This document shows positions 53,456-61,454 of a stretch of 64,000 bases of DNA, one piece after another; positions within the stretch are counted from its first letter, which is position 1; each line of letters begins with the position of its first letter. A program made the translations under genes and the position numbers. Origin of the DNA: JBKEDC01 sp047975205 (GTDB lineage: Bacteria > Bacteroidota > Bacteroidia > Bacteroidales > Prolixibacteraceae); assembly GCA_047975205.1 (NCBI GenBank), contig JBKEDC010000012.1, positions 62,001-126,000 of the forward strand, read 5' to 3'. Under the pieces are notes generated by a model, which saw nothing but the letters and a program-made list of their open reading frames with translations, was not told the DNA's origin and searched no databases.

Positions 53456-53707
53456 ATGGCAAATTATTATTGTGAGTATTGCGGAACAAAGTATTCCAGC
53501 GTATCAAGTCTAACAAGTGGTTCGTGTATGCGACATCCTAATGGCTCTCATAAAGGAAAACACAAACTATATGAGGGAAGTGAAAAATCGCAGTATGTCT
53601 GTAAACATTGCGGGACAAAGTATTCATCTCTTTCAAGCTTAACAAGTGGTTCGTGTATGAGACACCCAAATGGCTCACACAAAGGAAAACATGCACCTGC
53701 TTTGTAA
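53456..53707 (+). CDS. small twin Cys/His-repeat protein
   Basis: An 83-residue protein made of two near-identical units spaced 43 residues apart. Each has a C-x2-C-G pair (C6/C9 and C49/C52), then 'SLTSGSCMRHPNGSHKGKH' carrying C24-H27-H36 and C67-H70-H79. This predicts two small zinc-binding modules, probably nucleic-acid or protein binding. I do not know a characterised member. It ends directly before the exonuclease ATG with no spacer, so it is in the same operon. The two repeats also match at the DNA level, implying a recent internal duplication. Confidence 0.75.
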   Translation: MANYYCEYCGTKYSSVSSLTSGSCMRHPNGSHKGKHKLYEGSEKSQYVCKHCGTKYSSLSSLTSGSCMRHPNGSHKGKHAPAL

Positions 53708-54199
53708 ATGGAATGTTTTACCGCAATAGACTTTGAAACTGCACAAGGTTATCGTTGGAGTATTTGTCAGGTTGGACTTGTTCGTGTCAATAATGGTATT
53801 ATCACTGATGAAATTAACTTATTAGTACAACCGCCTGATAACTATTATTGGGGGAGATTTATTGACATTCATGGCATTACTCCAGACATGACAAAGGAAG
53901 CTCTCACTTTTGACAAAGTCTGGCATAAATTAGAACCTTATATCAAAGGACAAGCTGTTGTAGCTCACAATGGTTCGTCTTTTGATTTTCCAGTTTTAGA
54001 AAAAACATTGGAATATTATGATATGGAAAATCCCGAGTATGAAAAACATTGTACCTATCGTCTTTTTAGACAAAATTTAGCTTCATTGTGCAATCATTAT
54101 AAAATTTCATTAAATCATCATGATGCTTTAAGCGATGCTAAAGCCTGTGCTGAATTGTTTCTGATACATTTGCAAAGTATAAAACATATGGAAAAATGA
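53708..54199 (+). CDS. DEDDh-family 3'-5' exonuclease (DnaQ-like)
   Basis: A 163-residue stand-alone exonuclease domain. The DEDDh residues are D8 and E10 (AIDFET), a third Asp in 'SSFDFPVLEK', and the His/Asp pair in 'HHDALSDAKAC'. It resembles the proofreading exonuclease epsilon or RNase T-type domains but is not the replicative subunit, since it lacks the C-terminal polymerase-binding part. It starts immediately after the twin Cys/His gene and overlaps the next DUF262 gene by four bases (ATGA). This tight coupling suggests one functional unit with the DUF262 pair. Confidence 0.85.
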   Translation: MECFTAIDFETAQGYRWSICQVGLVRVNNGIITDEINLLVQPPDNYYWGRFIDIHGITPDMTKEALTFDKVWHKLEPYIKGQAVVAHNGSSFDFPVLEKTLEYYDMENPEYEKHCTYRLFRQNLASLCNHYKISLNHHDALSDAKACAELFLIHLQSIKHMEK

Positions 54200-55911
54200 A
54201 TAACAATATATCAACAAAACCAATTAGCGAATTATTGGGAATGAATTTTTTCATTCCTAGATATCAAAGAGGGTATCGTTGGACAGAGCAACAAGTAACT
54301 GATCTGTTAAAAGATATTTGGGATTTTATAGAATCCGACCCAACAAAAGAAGAATGGTATTGCCTACAACCTATTGTGGTCAAAATGAAGAATAGGCAAT
54401 GGGAAGTTATTGATGGACAACAACGTCTTACAACTATCTTTCTTGTTCTGAAAAATTTAGAAGAATCTGTGGAAAGTGAAAGAAAAACTTTTGAGTTAGA
54501 GTATGAAACAAGAAATACAGAAAAATCAAATAGCAAAGACTTTTTAAATAATGTAAAGCAAAAAACTGAAAATGAGGCATTGGATAACATTGATTATTTC
54601 CATATCTACAAGGCATTTGAGACGATTAAAGAGTGGTTTAAAAAGAAAGCGGAGATTCAATTTATTACACCTTTTTTGGAAAAAACCGAAGTAATCTGGT
54701 ACGAAACCAATGAGGAAGATGCTGTGCAAATTTTTACACGTATCAATATGGGTAAAATTCCATTGACGAATGCAGAGCTTATCAAAGCATTGTTTCTTAA
54801 TAGTTCCAACTTCAAACCAAAAGAAAGAAAAAACGAATATGAAAATAAAGCATTAGTCGAAAAAATTCGTTTGAAACAGCTGGAAATAGCAAACGAATGG
54901 GATTTTATTGAATATTCACTACACAGTGAAGAATTCTGGTGGTTTATCAATAAAGACGAGAATGAAAAAGATACCCGTATTGAATTCCTGTTGGAACTGA
55001 TTGTTGGAAGACCTATAAGTAAAGAAGATGACACTTATTCTTTCAGAAAATATTCCGAAAAATTTCAAAGTAAATCTGAAAAAGAAATTGATGAAAATTG
55101 GAAACAGATAAAACGCTACTTCCAAACATTGAAAGATTGGTTTAATAACAGAGAATTGTATCATAAAATCGGATTTTTAGTTACGATTGGAGAAGACATT
55201 AAGGAACTTATCGAAAAATCTCAAAGCGAAAGCAAAACTAATTTTATTGAATTTATTAACGGAAAAATCAAAAATAGATTTTCAAATGTTCAACTTGGAG
55301 ATATTGAATATAATAATGGAATAATTAGACCTATTTTGTTGTTACATAATATCCTAACAATGTTGAGTAATACAAGAGAAAATTCTCGTTTTCCGTTTAA
55401 TCGATATAAAAAAGAAAAATGGGATATTGAGCATATTCATGCAATTGCAACTGAGATGCCTAAGACAGAACAACACCAAAAAGATTGGTTACAACAGGCG
55501 AAAGAATTTCTTGATTATAAAAGAGATGCTGATATATTAGAGAAGATTGAAAATTATTCTAAGGATACTTTTGAGTCATTGTTTAACGAGATATTAAAAC
55601 ATTTCAGTGAAAATGGAATACACGAAGATATAAATGATTTGTCAAATTTAACACTGTTGGATGCTAGCACAAACCGTAGTTATAAAAATGCCGTTTTTCC
55701 TGTAAAGCGCAAGACTATTATTGAAAATGAAAAAAAAGGAACCTTTATCCCTATATGTTCAAGAAATGTTTTCATGAAATATTACAGTCCTAAAATAGAA
55801 CAGATGACTTTTTGGTCGGATGTAGATAGAACGGCATATTTTCAAAATATCAAAGAAGTATTAAAAGACTATTTACCAATACAAAACGATTTAGATTATG
55901 AACGAGTATAA
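54196..55911 (+). CDS. DUF262/DUF1524 protein, 571 residues
   Basis: The N-terminal DUF262 domain has 'IPRYQRGYRWTEQQVTDLL' (20-38) and D73-G-Q-Q-R77. The C-terminal DUF1524-like nuclease part has 'WDIEHIHAIAT' (H413, H415) and 'DLSNLTLLDASTNRSYKNAV' near 475. In the GmrSD family DUF262 hydrolyses nucleotide and DUF1524 cuts DNA. It starts inside the exonuclease gene and its end overlaps the next DUF262 gene by 14 bases. It is only distantly similar to the 596-residue protein at 47142, so the two are not a recent duplication. Confidence 0.85.
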   Translation: MNNNISTKPISELLGMNFFIPRYQRGYRWTEQQVTDLLKDIWDFIESDPTKEEWYCLQPIVVKMKNRQWEVIDGQQRLTTIFLVLKNLEESVESERKTFELEYETRNTEKSNSKDFLNNVKQKTENEALDNIDYFHIYKAFETIKEWFKKKAEIQFITPFLEKTEVIWYETNEEDAVQIFTRINMGKIPLTNAELIKALFLNSSNFKPKERKNEYENKALVEKIRLKQLEIANEWDFIEYSLHSEEFWWFINKDENEKDTRIEFLLELIVGRPISKEDDTYSFRKYSEKFQSKSEKEIDENWKQIKRYFQTLKDWFNNRELYHKIGFLVTIGEDIKELIEKSQSESKTNFIEFINGKIKNRFSNVQLGDIEYNNGIIRPILLLHNILTMLSNTRENSRFPFNRYKKEKWDIEHIHAIATEMPKTEQHQKDWLQQAKEFLDYKRDADILEKIENYSKDTFESLFNEILKHFSENGIHEDINDLSNLTLLDASTNRSYKNAVFPVKRKTIIENEKKGTFIPICSRNVFMKYYSPKIEQMTFWSDVDRTAYFQNIKEVLKDYLPIQNDLDYERV

Positions 55912-57988
55912 ATTTGAAAGATTAAGTTTTTTTCAGTTATTAAAAAATCGAAGTATTGAAATTCCTATAATTCAGCGAGATTATGCACAAGGTAGAGCAA
56001 AAAAAGAAAAAGTACGAAATGATTTTTTAGATGCTCTAAAAAATGCATTAATAGGAAATCCTATTGAACTTGATTTTGTCTATGGTAGTGAAGAAAATAA
56101 TATTTTACAACCTTTAGATGGACAACAAAGACTCACAACTTTGTTCCTTTTACATTGGTTTCTTGCTAATAAAGAAGGAGCATTAGAGGAAGCAAAAGAA
56201 CACTTATTAAAGTTTACTTATGAAACCCGCACAAGCTCCCGAGAGTTTTGTCAAGAATTGATTTATAAAAGTATTAATTATGAAAATCTGTTGCCAATTG
56301 ATGAAGAAAAGAAAATAACAACAGACAATCAATTATCAGAAACTATAAAAAATGCCTCTTGGTTTGTTATTTCATGGAAAAACGACCCAACTATTTCCGC
56401 AATGCTGATTATGCTTGATGCAATTCAAGCTAAATTCAAAGATAGTTCACATTGGTGGCTAGAATTGACAGAAACAGAAGAAGATAAATGTCCTATTACT
56501 TTTCTTTATATCAAATTGGAGAATTTTGGACTTTCCGATGACTTGTATATCAAAATGAATGCTCGAGGAAAAGCGTTAACACCATTTGAGAATTTTAAAT
56601 CTCGTCTTGAGAAGCATATTAAGGATAACGGCTGGGAAAAAGATATTACCAATCCGCAAGAAATGTTTGCTCACAAAATAGATACTGTTTGGACAGATTT
56701 GTTTTGGCAGTATAAAGGAAAAATTAAACGAATAGATGATAGTGGAGAAGTCTCTATTGAATACAAAATAGACGATAGATTAACTAATTTTATTACTGGA
56801 ATAGCAATCAATTATTATGCTCAATATTTAGAAATACAGTTAGATAAAGATGATGAAGAGAAAATAAGAAAGGAACTTGAACAAAAAAGTAGAACAAAAA
56901 ATATTTCGAAAAATGCTGTAAAACGAGAAAGAGTTGAACGAAGAATGATTACTTTGTTCAATAATCCCGACGAAATTATCCCATCTGATTTCCCTACAAA
57001 AGAATCATTTAATTATCTGGTAAATTGCTTAAACCTGTATTCTCGCGATAATTATTCAGAATTAAAATCGGATGTTGATTTATGGAATTTTTGTGAAGAA
57101 ACACTTTTTAAAGATATTATTAAAAGTAAAAAAACAAAGTGGCAAAGTAGAGTTCTTTTTTATACGCAAACAGTATTTTTATTAAATACTGATATTTATA
57201 AAAATTCTTTCAATGATTGGATGCGTGTAGTGCGAAATATTGTAGAAAATTCAACGATTGATAGTGCTACTACTTTTATTTCAGCAGTAAATTTAATTCA
57301 CGAGCTTTCTAATGGTTGTTCCAATATTTACGAATATCTTTCAAATAATACAGTCAAAGCAGGACACGCAGAATATCAAGTAAAAGAAGAAATTGAAAAA
57401 GCAAAAATAATTATTGCTAATCCTGATGCAAAACAACTTATTCACGATACAGAAGATACAAATTTCTGTAGAGGAGAAATTGATTTTGCTTTGTATTGTA
57501 TTGATTATGATATTGACGAAAATCCTGAACTAACAACTTTTAATAAAAATAAATTAGACAAAACACTTAATGTTATCAAATCCCATTTTGAAAATGATGA
57601 CGAATACGAATTATTTGTTAGAGTATTTTTAACTATAAAAAAGAACGATTATTATAAATGTTGGTGGCAATGGTCATATAGTTTTAAATGTAGGAAAGGA
57701 GACCTTTATAGTCCTACAGGTATGAAATATTTTGCACAAAGTAAAAATTGGCATAGAGAATATTTGAAAGATTTATTTACCCAATTGATTGATAAAGGTA
57801 ATTTTAAGCAAATTATAGATGATTATATTATTCCTACAGATATGCCGAATTGGAAACAACGACTAATAAAAGACGAAAATTTGCTAAAAGGTGCTACATT
57901 TATTCTTGTCCCTGATGATAATTCATATTGTAAATTGGCTTGGCAACAAAGACCAAGCAGAGAAGACCAAGTAAAGAAAATTAAATAA
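55898..57988 (+). CDS. DUF262 protein without visible nuclease domain, 696 residues
   Basis: The N-terminal DUF262 domain has 'IPIIQRDYAQGRAKKEKVR' (22-40) and D74-G-Q-Q-R-L-T-T, followed by a long region including 'LYIKMNARGKALTPFENFKS', a conserved DUF262 segment. The C-terminal ~300 residues ('KCWWQWSYSFKCRKGDLYS' near 590) show no IEH/GNLTLL-type DUF1524 motif. It overlaps the preceding DUF262-nuclease gene by 14 bases, so the pair are made together, possibly as a complex of one nuclease and one regulatory or sensing subunit. That division of labour is inference. Confidence 0.82.
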   Translation: MNEYKFERLSFFQLLKNRSIEIPIIQRDYAQGRAKKEKVRNDFLDALKNALIGNPIELDFVYGSEENNILQPLDGQQRLTTLFLLHWFLANKEGALEEAKEHLLKFTYETRTSSREFCQELIYKSINYENLLPIDEEKKITTDNQLSETIKNASWFVISWKNDPTISAMLIMLDAIQAKFKDSSHWWLELTETEEDKCPITFLYIKLENFGLSDDLYIKMNARGKALTPFENFKSRLEKHIKDNGWEKDITNPQEMFAHKIDTVWTDLFWQYKGKIKRIDDSGEVSIEYKIDDRLTNFITGIAINYYAQYLEIQLDKDDEEKIRKELEQKSRTKNISKNAVKRERVERRMITLFNNPDEIIPSDFPTKESFNYLVNCLNLYSRDNYSELKSDVDLWNFCEETLFKDIIKSKKTKWQSRVLFYTQTVFLLNTDIYKNSFNDWMRVVRNIVENSTIDSATTFISAVNLIHELSNGCSNIYEYLSNNTVKAGHAEYQVKEEIEKAKIIIANPDAKQLIHDTEDTNFCRGEIDFALYCIDYDIDENPELTTFNKNKLDKTLNVIKSHFENDDEYELFVRVFLTIKKNDYYKCWWQWSYSFKCRKGDLYSPTGMKYFAQSKNWHREYLKDLFTQLIDKGNFKQIIDDYIIPTDMPNWKQRLIKDENLLKGATFILVPDDNSYCKLAWQQRPSREDQVKKIK

Positions 57989-57998
57989 GTACAGTTAA

Positions 57999-58034
57999 AA
58001 AACAATCCCAATGTTTTCAGGGACTGTTTTCATT
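57999..58034 (+). terminator. terminator between the two cargo operons
   Basis: Arms 57999-58009 and 58020-58030 pair over 11 positions with one mismatch around a 10-base loop, followed by T-rich sequence. It separates the DUF262 operon from the AAA ATPase operon. Confidence 0.65.
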
Positions 58035-58076
58035 TTCGAAAATACAACTACGTCATGCTTTGTCTTACTCTCAATT

Positions 58077-58084
58077 TACCTTTG
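58077..58084 (+). promoter_or_regulatory. candidate -7 box for the AAA-phosphoesterase-WYL operon
   Basis: TACCTTTG matches TAnnTTTG and ends 17 bases before the ATG at 58102. TTTG occurs at 58059-58062, closer than the usual -33 spacing. Confidence 0.4.
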
Positions 58085-58101
58085 TCAAAAAAGATAGGTT
58101 T

Positions 58102-59775
58102 ATGGAAAGTATCACAAAGAAACAAATTCTGGAAAGCATTGGGAAAGTGTACGAACAATCAAAAAATTGTAAGCTTGAAAATTTATTTTTTGAAAGCATA
58201 AAATCTGAACTACATACGCTTTCCCAATATTTCAAAACGTCAGAGAATCAAACCTTTTTTATTGCAATGGTTTTTGCTCTAAACTACAAAGGGGACACTG
58301 TTGATTTAAACGATTTAATAGATTATTTTGAATGTAATCCAATGAAAATTTTGGAATACAGCGATGATTTTGAGTACTTACACAAAGTTGGGATTTTTGA
58401 AAAAAAGAAATCGAGACACCGTGTGAAGTTAGCAGGAGCTAATGACCAATTTGTTATTCATGAAAAAATCACAGAAGCCATTTTGCAAAACAAACCTTTG
58501 CCCAAAATCAACGAGAATAAAATAAGTGGTATAATAGATTTGTTAGAACAGTTATACAAATTGGGCGATCAACGAGACGATGATAAAATTTCAACCTTTG
58601 AACTATTTTGGGAAGTTGATAAATTGATTTTAGATAATGCGCATTTTCCGTTAATAGAAAAAGTAAAACAATTCAGTTTAAGTACAGAAGACACTTATCT
58701 TTTTTTATACTTGATATGGAAAACAGTGTCAGGAAACGAATCTACAGATATTGGAAGAGCTTTGGATGGTATTTATGATAGTTCATCAGAGAGAGTAAAT
58801 GAAATACAAAAATTGTTGTCTGGCAATCATATCCTTATCAATAATAATCTGATTGAAATTATAGAAGCTCAATTTTTCAATGATACCGAAATGAAATTGA
58901 CGGATACTTCTCTTCAACTTCTGAATGATTGTGACATTAAACTTTTTCTAAACAAAAAGAGAAAAGATAATATCATTGTTCCTTCGGAAGTTGTTTATCG
59001 TAAATTGGTTTTTGATAATGAGGAGATGAATCAATTAGAAACGCTTCAAAATTTACTTCAGGAAGCTAAATATCATGAAACACAGATAAGGTTGACAAAT
59101 AAAGGTCTACCCCAAGGAATTGCAGTTTTATTGCACGGTGCACCTGGAACAGGAAAAACCGAAATTGTAAAACAATTAGCAAAAGCTACAAACCGAGAAA
59201 TAATGAAAGTAGAAATCAGCCAGTCAAAATCTATGTGGTTTGGCGAAAGTGAAAAAATCATTAAACGTATTTTTACGGATTACAGAGCATATGCAAAAGA
59301 ATCTAAACTAACGCCTATTTTATTCTTTAATGAAGCGGATGCCATTATTTCTAAAAGGAAAGAAAACAGTAATTCCAATGTAGCTCAAACTGAAAATGCT
59401 ATTCAAAATATTATACTGGAAGAGCTTGAAAACTTTGAAGGTATTTTAATAGCAACTACCAACTTAGCTAATAATTTGGACACTGCTTTTGAACGAAGAT
59501 TTTTATTCAAATTACCTTTCAACAAACCTACAAAAGAGGTAAGAGCTAAAATATGGAAATCAAAATTACCACATTTAGATAATGAGAGTTGTCAATTGCT
59601 CGCAGATAAGTTTGACTTTTCAGGCGGACAGATAGATAATATTATTCGCAAAAGTGAAATACAGGAAATTGTTCATGGCACTGTGACTAATTTTGAACAA
59701 ATACAGTCATTTTGTAATGAAGAATCCATCAGTATAAATAGAACTAAAATTGGATTTGGCTATGCACACGATTAA
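58102..59775 (+). CDS. AAA+ ATPase with N-terminal helical domain
   Basis: A 557-residue protein. The C-terminal third is an AAA+ domain with Walker A G346-A-P-G-T-G-K-T353, Walker B F409-N410-E411-A-D (Asn where Asp is usual), sensor 1 'IATTNLANNLDTAFERRF' with the likely arginine finger, and a lid 'FSGGQIDNIIRKSE'. The first ~330 residues are helical, with no recognised motif except a possible winged helix near 70-130. It could be a remodelling ATPase that reads the state of a substrate. The ATG at 58102 is preferred over an upstream TTG at 58060, which would precede the putative promoter. Its end overlaps the phosphoesterase by 14 bases. Confidence 0.8.
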   Translation: MESITKKQILESIGKVYEQSKNCKLENLFFESIKSELHTLSQYFKTSENQTFFIAMVFALNYKGDTVDLNDLIDYFECNPMKILEYSDDFEYLHKVGIFEKKKSRHRVKLAGANDQFVIHEKITEAILQNKPLPKINENKISGIIDLLEQLYKLGDQRDDDKISTFELFWEVDKLILDNAHFPLIEKVKQFSLSTEDTYLFLYLIWKTVSGNESTDIGRALDGIYDSSSERVNEIQKLLSGNHILINNNLIEIIEAQFFNDTEMKLTDTSLQLLNDCDIKLFLNKKRKDNIIVPSEVVYRKLVFDNEEMNQLETLQNLLQEAKYHETQIRLTNKGLPQGIAVLLHGAPGTGKTEIVKQLAKATNREIMKVEISQSKSMWFGESEKIIKRIFTDYRAYAKESKLTPILFFNEADAIISKRKENSNSNVAQTENAIQNIILEELENFEGILIATTNLANNLDTAFERRFLFKLPFNKPTKEVRAKIWKSKLPHLDNESCQLLADKFDFSGGQIDNIIRKSEIQEIVHGTVTNFEQIQSFCNEESISINRTKIGFGYAHD

Positions 59776-60325
59776 AATAAAAGACCAAAACATTTTATTG
59801 TTATCAGATACGCATGGTAAACATCGTTTAATCGATATTCCTAAAAATATTCAGATTGTAATTCATTGTGGAGATATTTGTAATGCAGGAGATATGGATG
59901 AAATTTTTGATTGGTATGTTAAATTAGAAATACCACATAAAATATTTATTCATGGAAATCACGATTTACCTTTCGAATTAGAACCAGAATGGGGTAAAAA
60001 ATTGATACCCAAAAACATTATATGGTTAAATGACGAATCGATTGTAATAAGTGACATAAACATAATGGGAATAAGTGCTTTCCCTTTTTACAAAGGAATC
60101 GAAACGAAAAATAAAATCGATATCATTGCATTACATTATCCTCCTCACGGTATTTTAGATAATGGGTTTGGCAGTAAAGAAATTAGTGATTTTGTATTTC
60201 AGTTTGAGCCAAAGTACCACATATTTGGACACAATCATTCCAACTATGGGATAGAAAAACACAAAAACATTCAGTATATTAACGCATCTATTTATCATAA
60301 GTTATGTCAAAAAGAGAATCAATAG
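59762..60325 (+). CDS. calcineurin-like metallophosphoesterase
   Basis: A 187-residue phosphoesterase with all five metal-binding motifs: D16-T-H18 (LLSDTHG), G37-D38 (HCGDIC), G65-N-H67-D68 (HGNHDLP), 'ALHYPPHG', and 'FGHNHSNYG'. Enzymes of this size hydrolyse phosphomono- or diesters, including nucleotides and nucleic acid ends; the substrate is unknown. The ATG at 59762 overlaps the ATPase gene, and its own end overlaps the WYL gene by 22 bases, so all three are translationally coupled. The combination suggests a single system. Confidence 0.85.
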   Translation: MHTIKIKDQNILLLSDTHGKHRLIDIPKNIQIVIHCGDICNAGDMDEIFDWYVKLEIPHKIFIHGNHDLPFELEPEWGKKLIPKNIIWLNDESIVISDINIMGISAFPFYKGIETKNKIDIIALHYPPHGILDNGFGSKEISDFVFQFEPKYHIFGHNHSNYGIEKHKNIQYINASIYHKLCQKENQ

Positions 60326-61206
60326 CAAGGTATAATCTCATTATAAAAAAATTAAGAAAGCGACCTGCGACATTTGCCGAAATTGAAGAATATCTTGCCT
60401 TGGAATCAGAAATTCAAGCCTACAATTTCAATATTTCAAAGCGTACATTTCAACGAGATAGAGACGACATTCGGTCTTTGTACAATATTGATATTTTGTT
60501 TGACTTTTCTAAAAAAGTCTATTACATAGATTTTGACGAACAACCCGAAGCAAACGAAAGGATATTGGAAGCTTTCGATACATTTAATGCTTTAAATTTA
60601 ACAGATAGGCTTTCTAAGCATATTCATTTTGAAAAGCGAAAACCTCAAGGTACAGAACATTTGTATGGAATACTTCATGCTATTAAAAATCAGATTCAAA
60701 TAAAATTTGTGTATCAAAAATATTGGGAAGACGAATTGACTGAAAGATTAGTAGAACCGTATGCACTGAAAGAATTCAAAAACAGATGGTATGTCTTATC
60801 AAAAGATTTAGTAGATAACAAGATAAAGAATTTTGCACTTGACCGTTTAACAGATTTGGGAATTTTGAATAAGAAATTCAACTTTCCAAAAGATTTTGAT
60901 ATAAATGAACATTACAGGTACTGCTTTGGTATTATCAGTCCGAACGATCATCAGCCAGAAGATGTAGTACTTTCTTTCAATGCATTTCAAGGGAAATATA
61001 TCAAATCATTACCGTTACACGATTCTCAACGAATTCTGATAGATAATGAAGATGAATTGAGAATACAGCTTAAGCTATTCATTACACATGATTTCTTTAT
61101 GGAACTCTTATCCTTTGGAGAAAACCTTAAAGTACTTAAACCTCAAAGCTTGATTGATGATTTAAAATCAACTGTTAGGAATATTCAAAGTATATATGAA
61201 AAGTAG
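60304..61206 (+). CDS. WYL-domain transcriptional regulator
   Basis: A 300-residue regulator with an N-terminal winged helix (about 1-65, 'NISKRTFQRDRDDIRSLYNI' as recognition region), a WYL domain from about 115 ('LVEPYALKEFKNRWYVLSKD', WYV in place of the WYL triad) and a C-terminal WCX-like domain. WYL regulators often control phage-defence loci (the BrxR/CapW type) by sensing a nucleotide or nucleic acid. It is the last gene of its operon and of the island, and may control its own cargo. It starts inside the phosphoesterase gene. Confidence 0.88.
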   Translation: MSKRESIARYNLIIKKLRKRPATFAEIEEYLALESEIQAYNFNISKRTFQRDRDDIRSLYNIDILFDFSKKVYYIDFDEQPEANERILEAFDTFNALNLTDRLSKHIHFEKRKPQGTEHLYGILHAIKNQIQIKFVYQKYWEDELTERLVEPYALKEFKNRWYVLSKDLVDNKIKNFALDRLTDLGILNKKFNFPKDFDINEHYRYCFGIISPNDHQPEDVVLSFNAFQGKYIKSLPLHDSQRILIDNEDELRIQLKLFITHDFFMELLSFGENLKVLKPQSLIDDLKSTVRNIQSIYEK

Positions 61207-61304
61207 AGATTGCATAAATATATTGATAAAGAAAAATTAAAATTTTGTATATTTGCTATGAGCTAACGGAAACACGTTGAAAATGAAAAGCAAAGCAATA
61301 AGCA

Positions 61305-61322
61305 CCGTTACCAAATCGTTAC
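61305..61322 (+). repeat. right subterminal repeat (possible integrase arm site)
   Basis: CCGTTACCAAATCGTTAC is the 15/18 partner of the repeat at 45646-45663. It is in the same orientation and about 60 bases inside attR. Paired subterminal copies are expected for recombinase arm sites. Confidence 0.45.
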
Positions 61323-61381
61323 CTGACTTTTTTGATAATCTTTACAAAAGCTTAGTATTCAACCAATACAGCTTTTTCCTG

Positions 61382-61397
61382 AAAACTTTAAAATAAA
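61382..61397 (+). repeat. attR: right copy of the 16-bp attachment repeat
   Basis: AAAACTTTAAAATAAA is identical to 45504-45519. It merges with the U-tract of the adjacent minus-strand terminator at 61401-61422, so the insertion target is the 3' end of the phosphoglucomutase transcript. Confidence 0.7.
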
Positions 61398-61400
61398 AAA

Positions 61401-61422
61401 GATAGAGACTTGCGTCCCTATC
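61401..61422 (-). terminator. terminator of the phosphoglucomutase gene
   Basis: Arms 61401-61409 and 61414-61422 form a 9-bp stem with one G-U pair and a four-base loop. The minus-strand U-tract corresponds to the A-rich run 61390-61400, which overlaps attR. Confidence 0.8.
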
Positions 61423-61454
61423 CTTTACCATAATGTTTCTTATTTTGGGTCAGC

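Larger units (their letters stand above)
45504..61397 (+). mobile_element. mobilizable genomic island with defence-like cargo
   Basis: The element of about 15.9 kb lies between cinA and a phosphoglucomutase gene. It has a 16-bp direct repeat at both ends and an NBU/CTnDOT-type tyrosine recombinase at the left end. A mobility module follows (helix-turn-helix genes, DUF3408, mobA, relaxase), together with three DUF262 proteins, an exonuclease, an AAA ATPase, a phosphoesterase and a WYL regulator. There is no type IV secretion machinery and no coupling protein, so any transfer would need a helper element. Cargo genes look more AT-rich by eye than the relaxase region, suggesting separate origins. 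Confidence 0.85.

Noticed and set aside
45504..61397. A full integrative conjugative element
   Set aside because: No tra genes, VirB4-like ATPase or coupling protein occur between the att copies; only mobilization genes are present.
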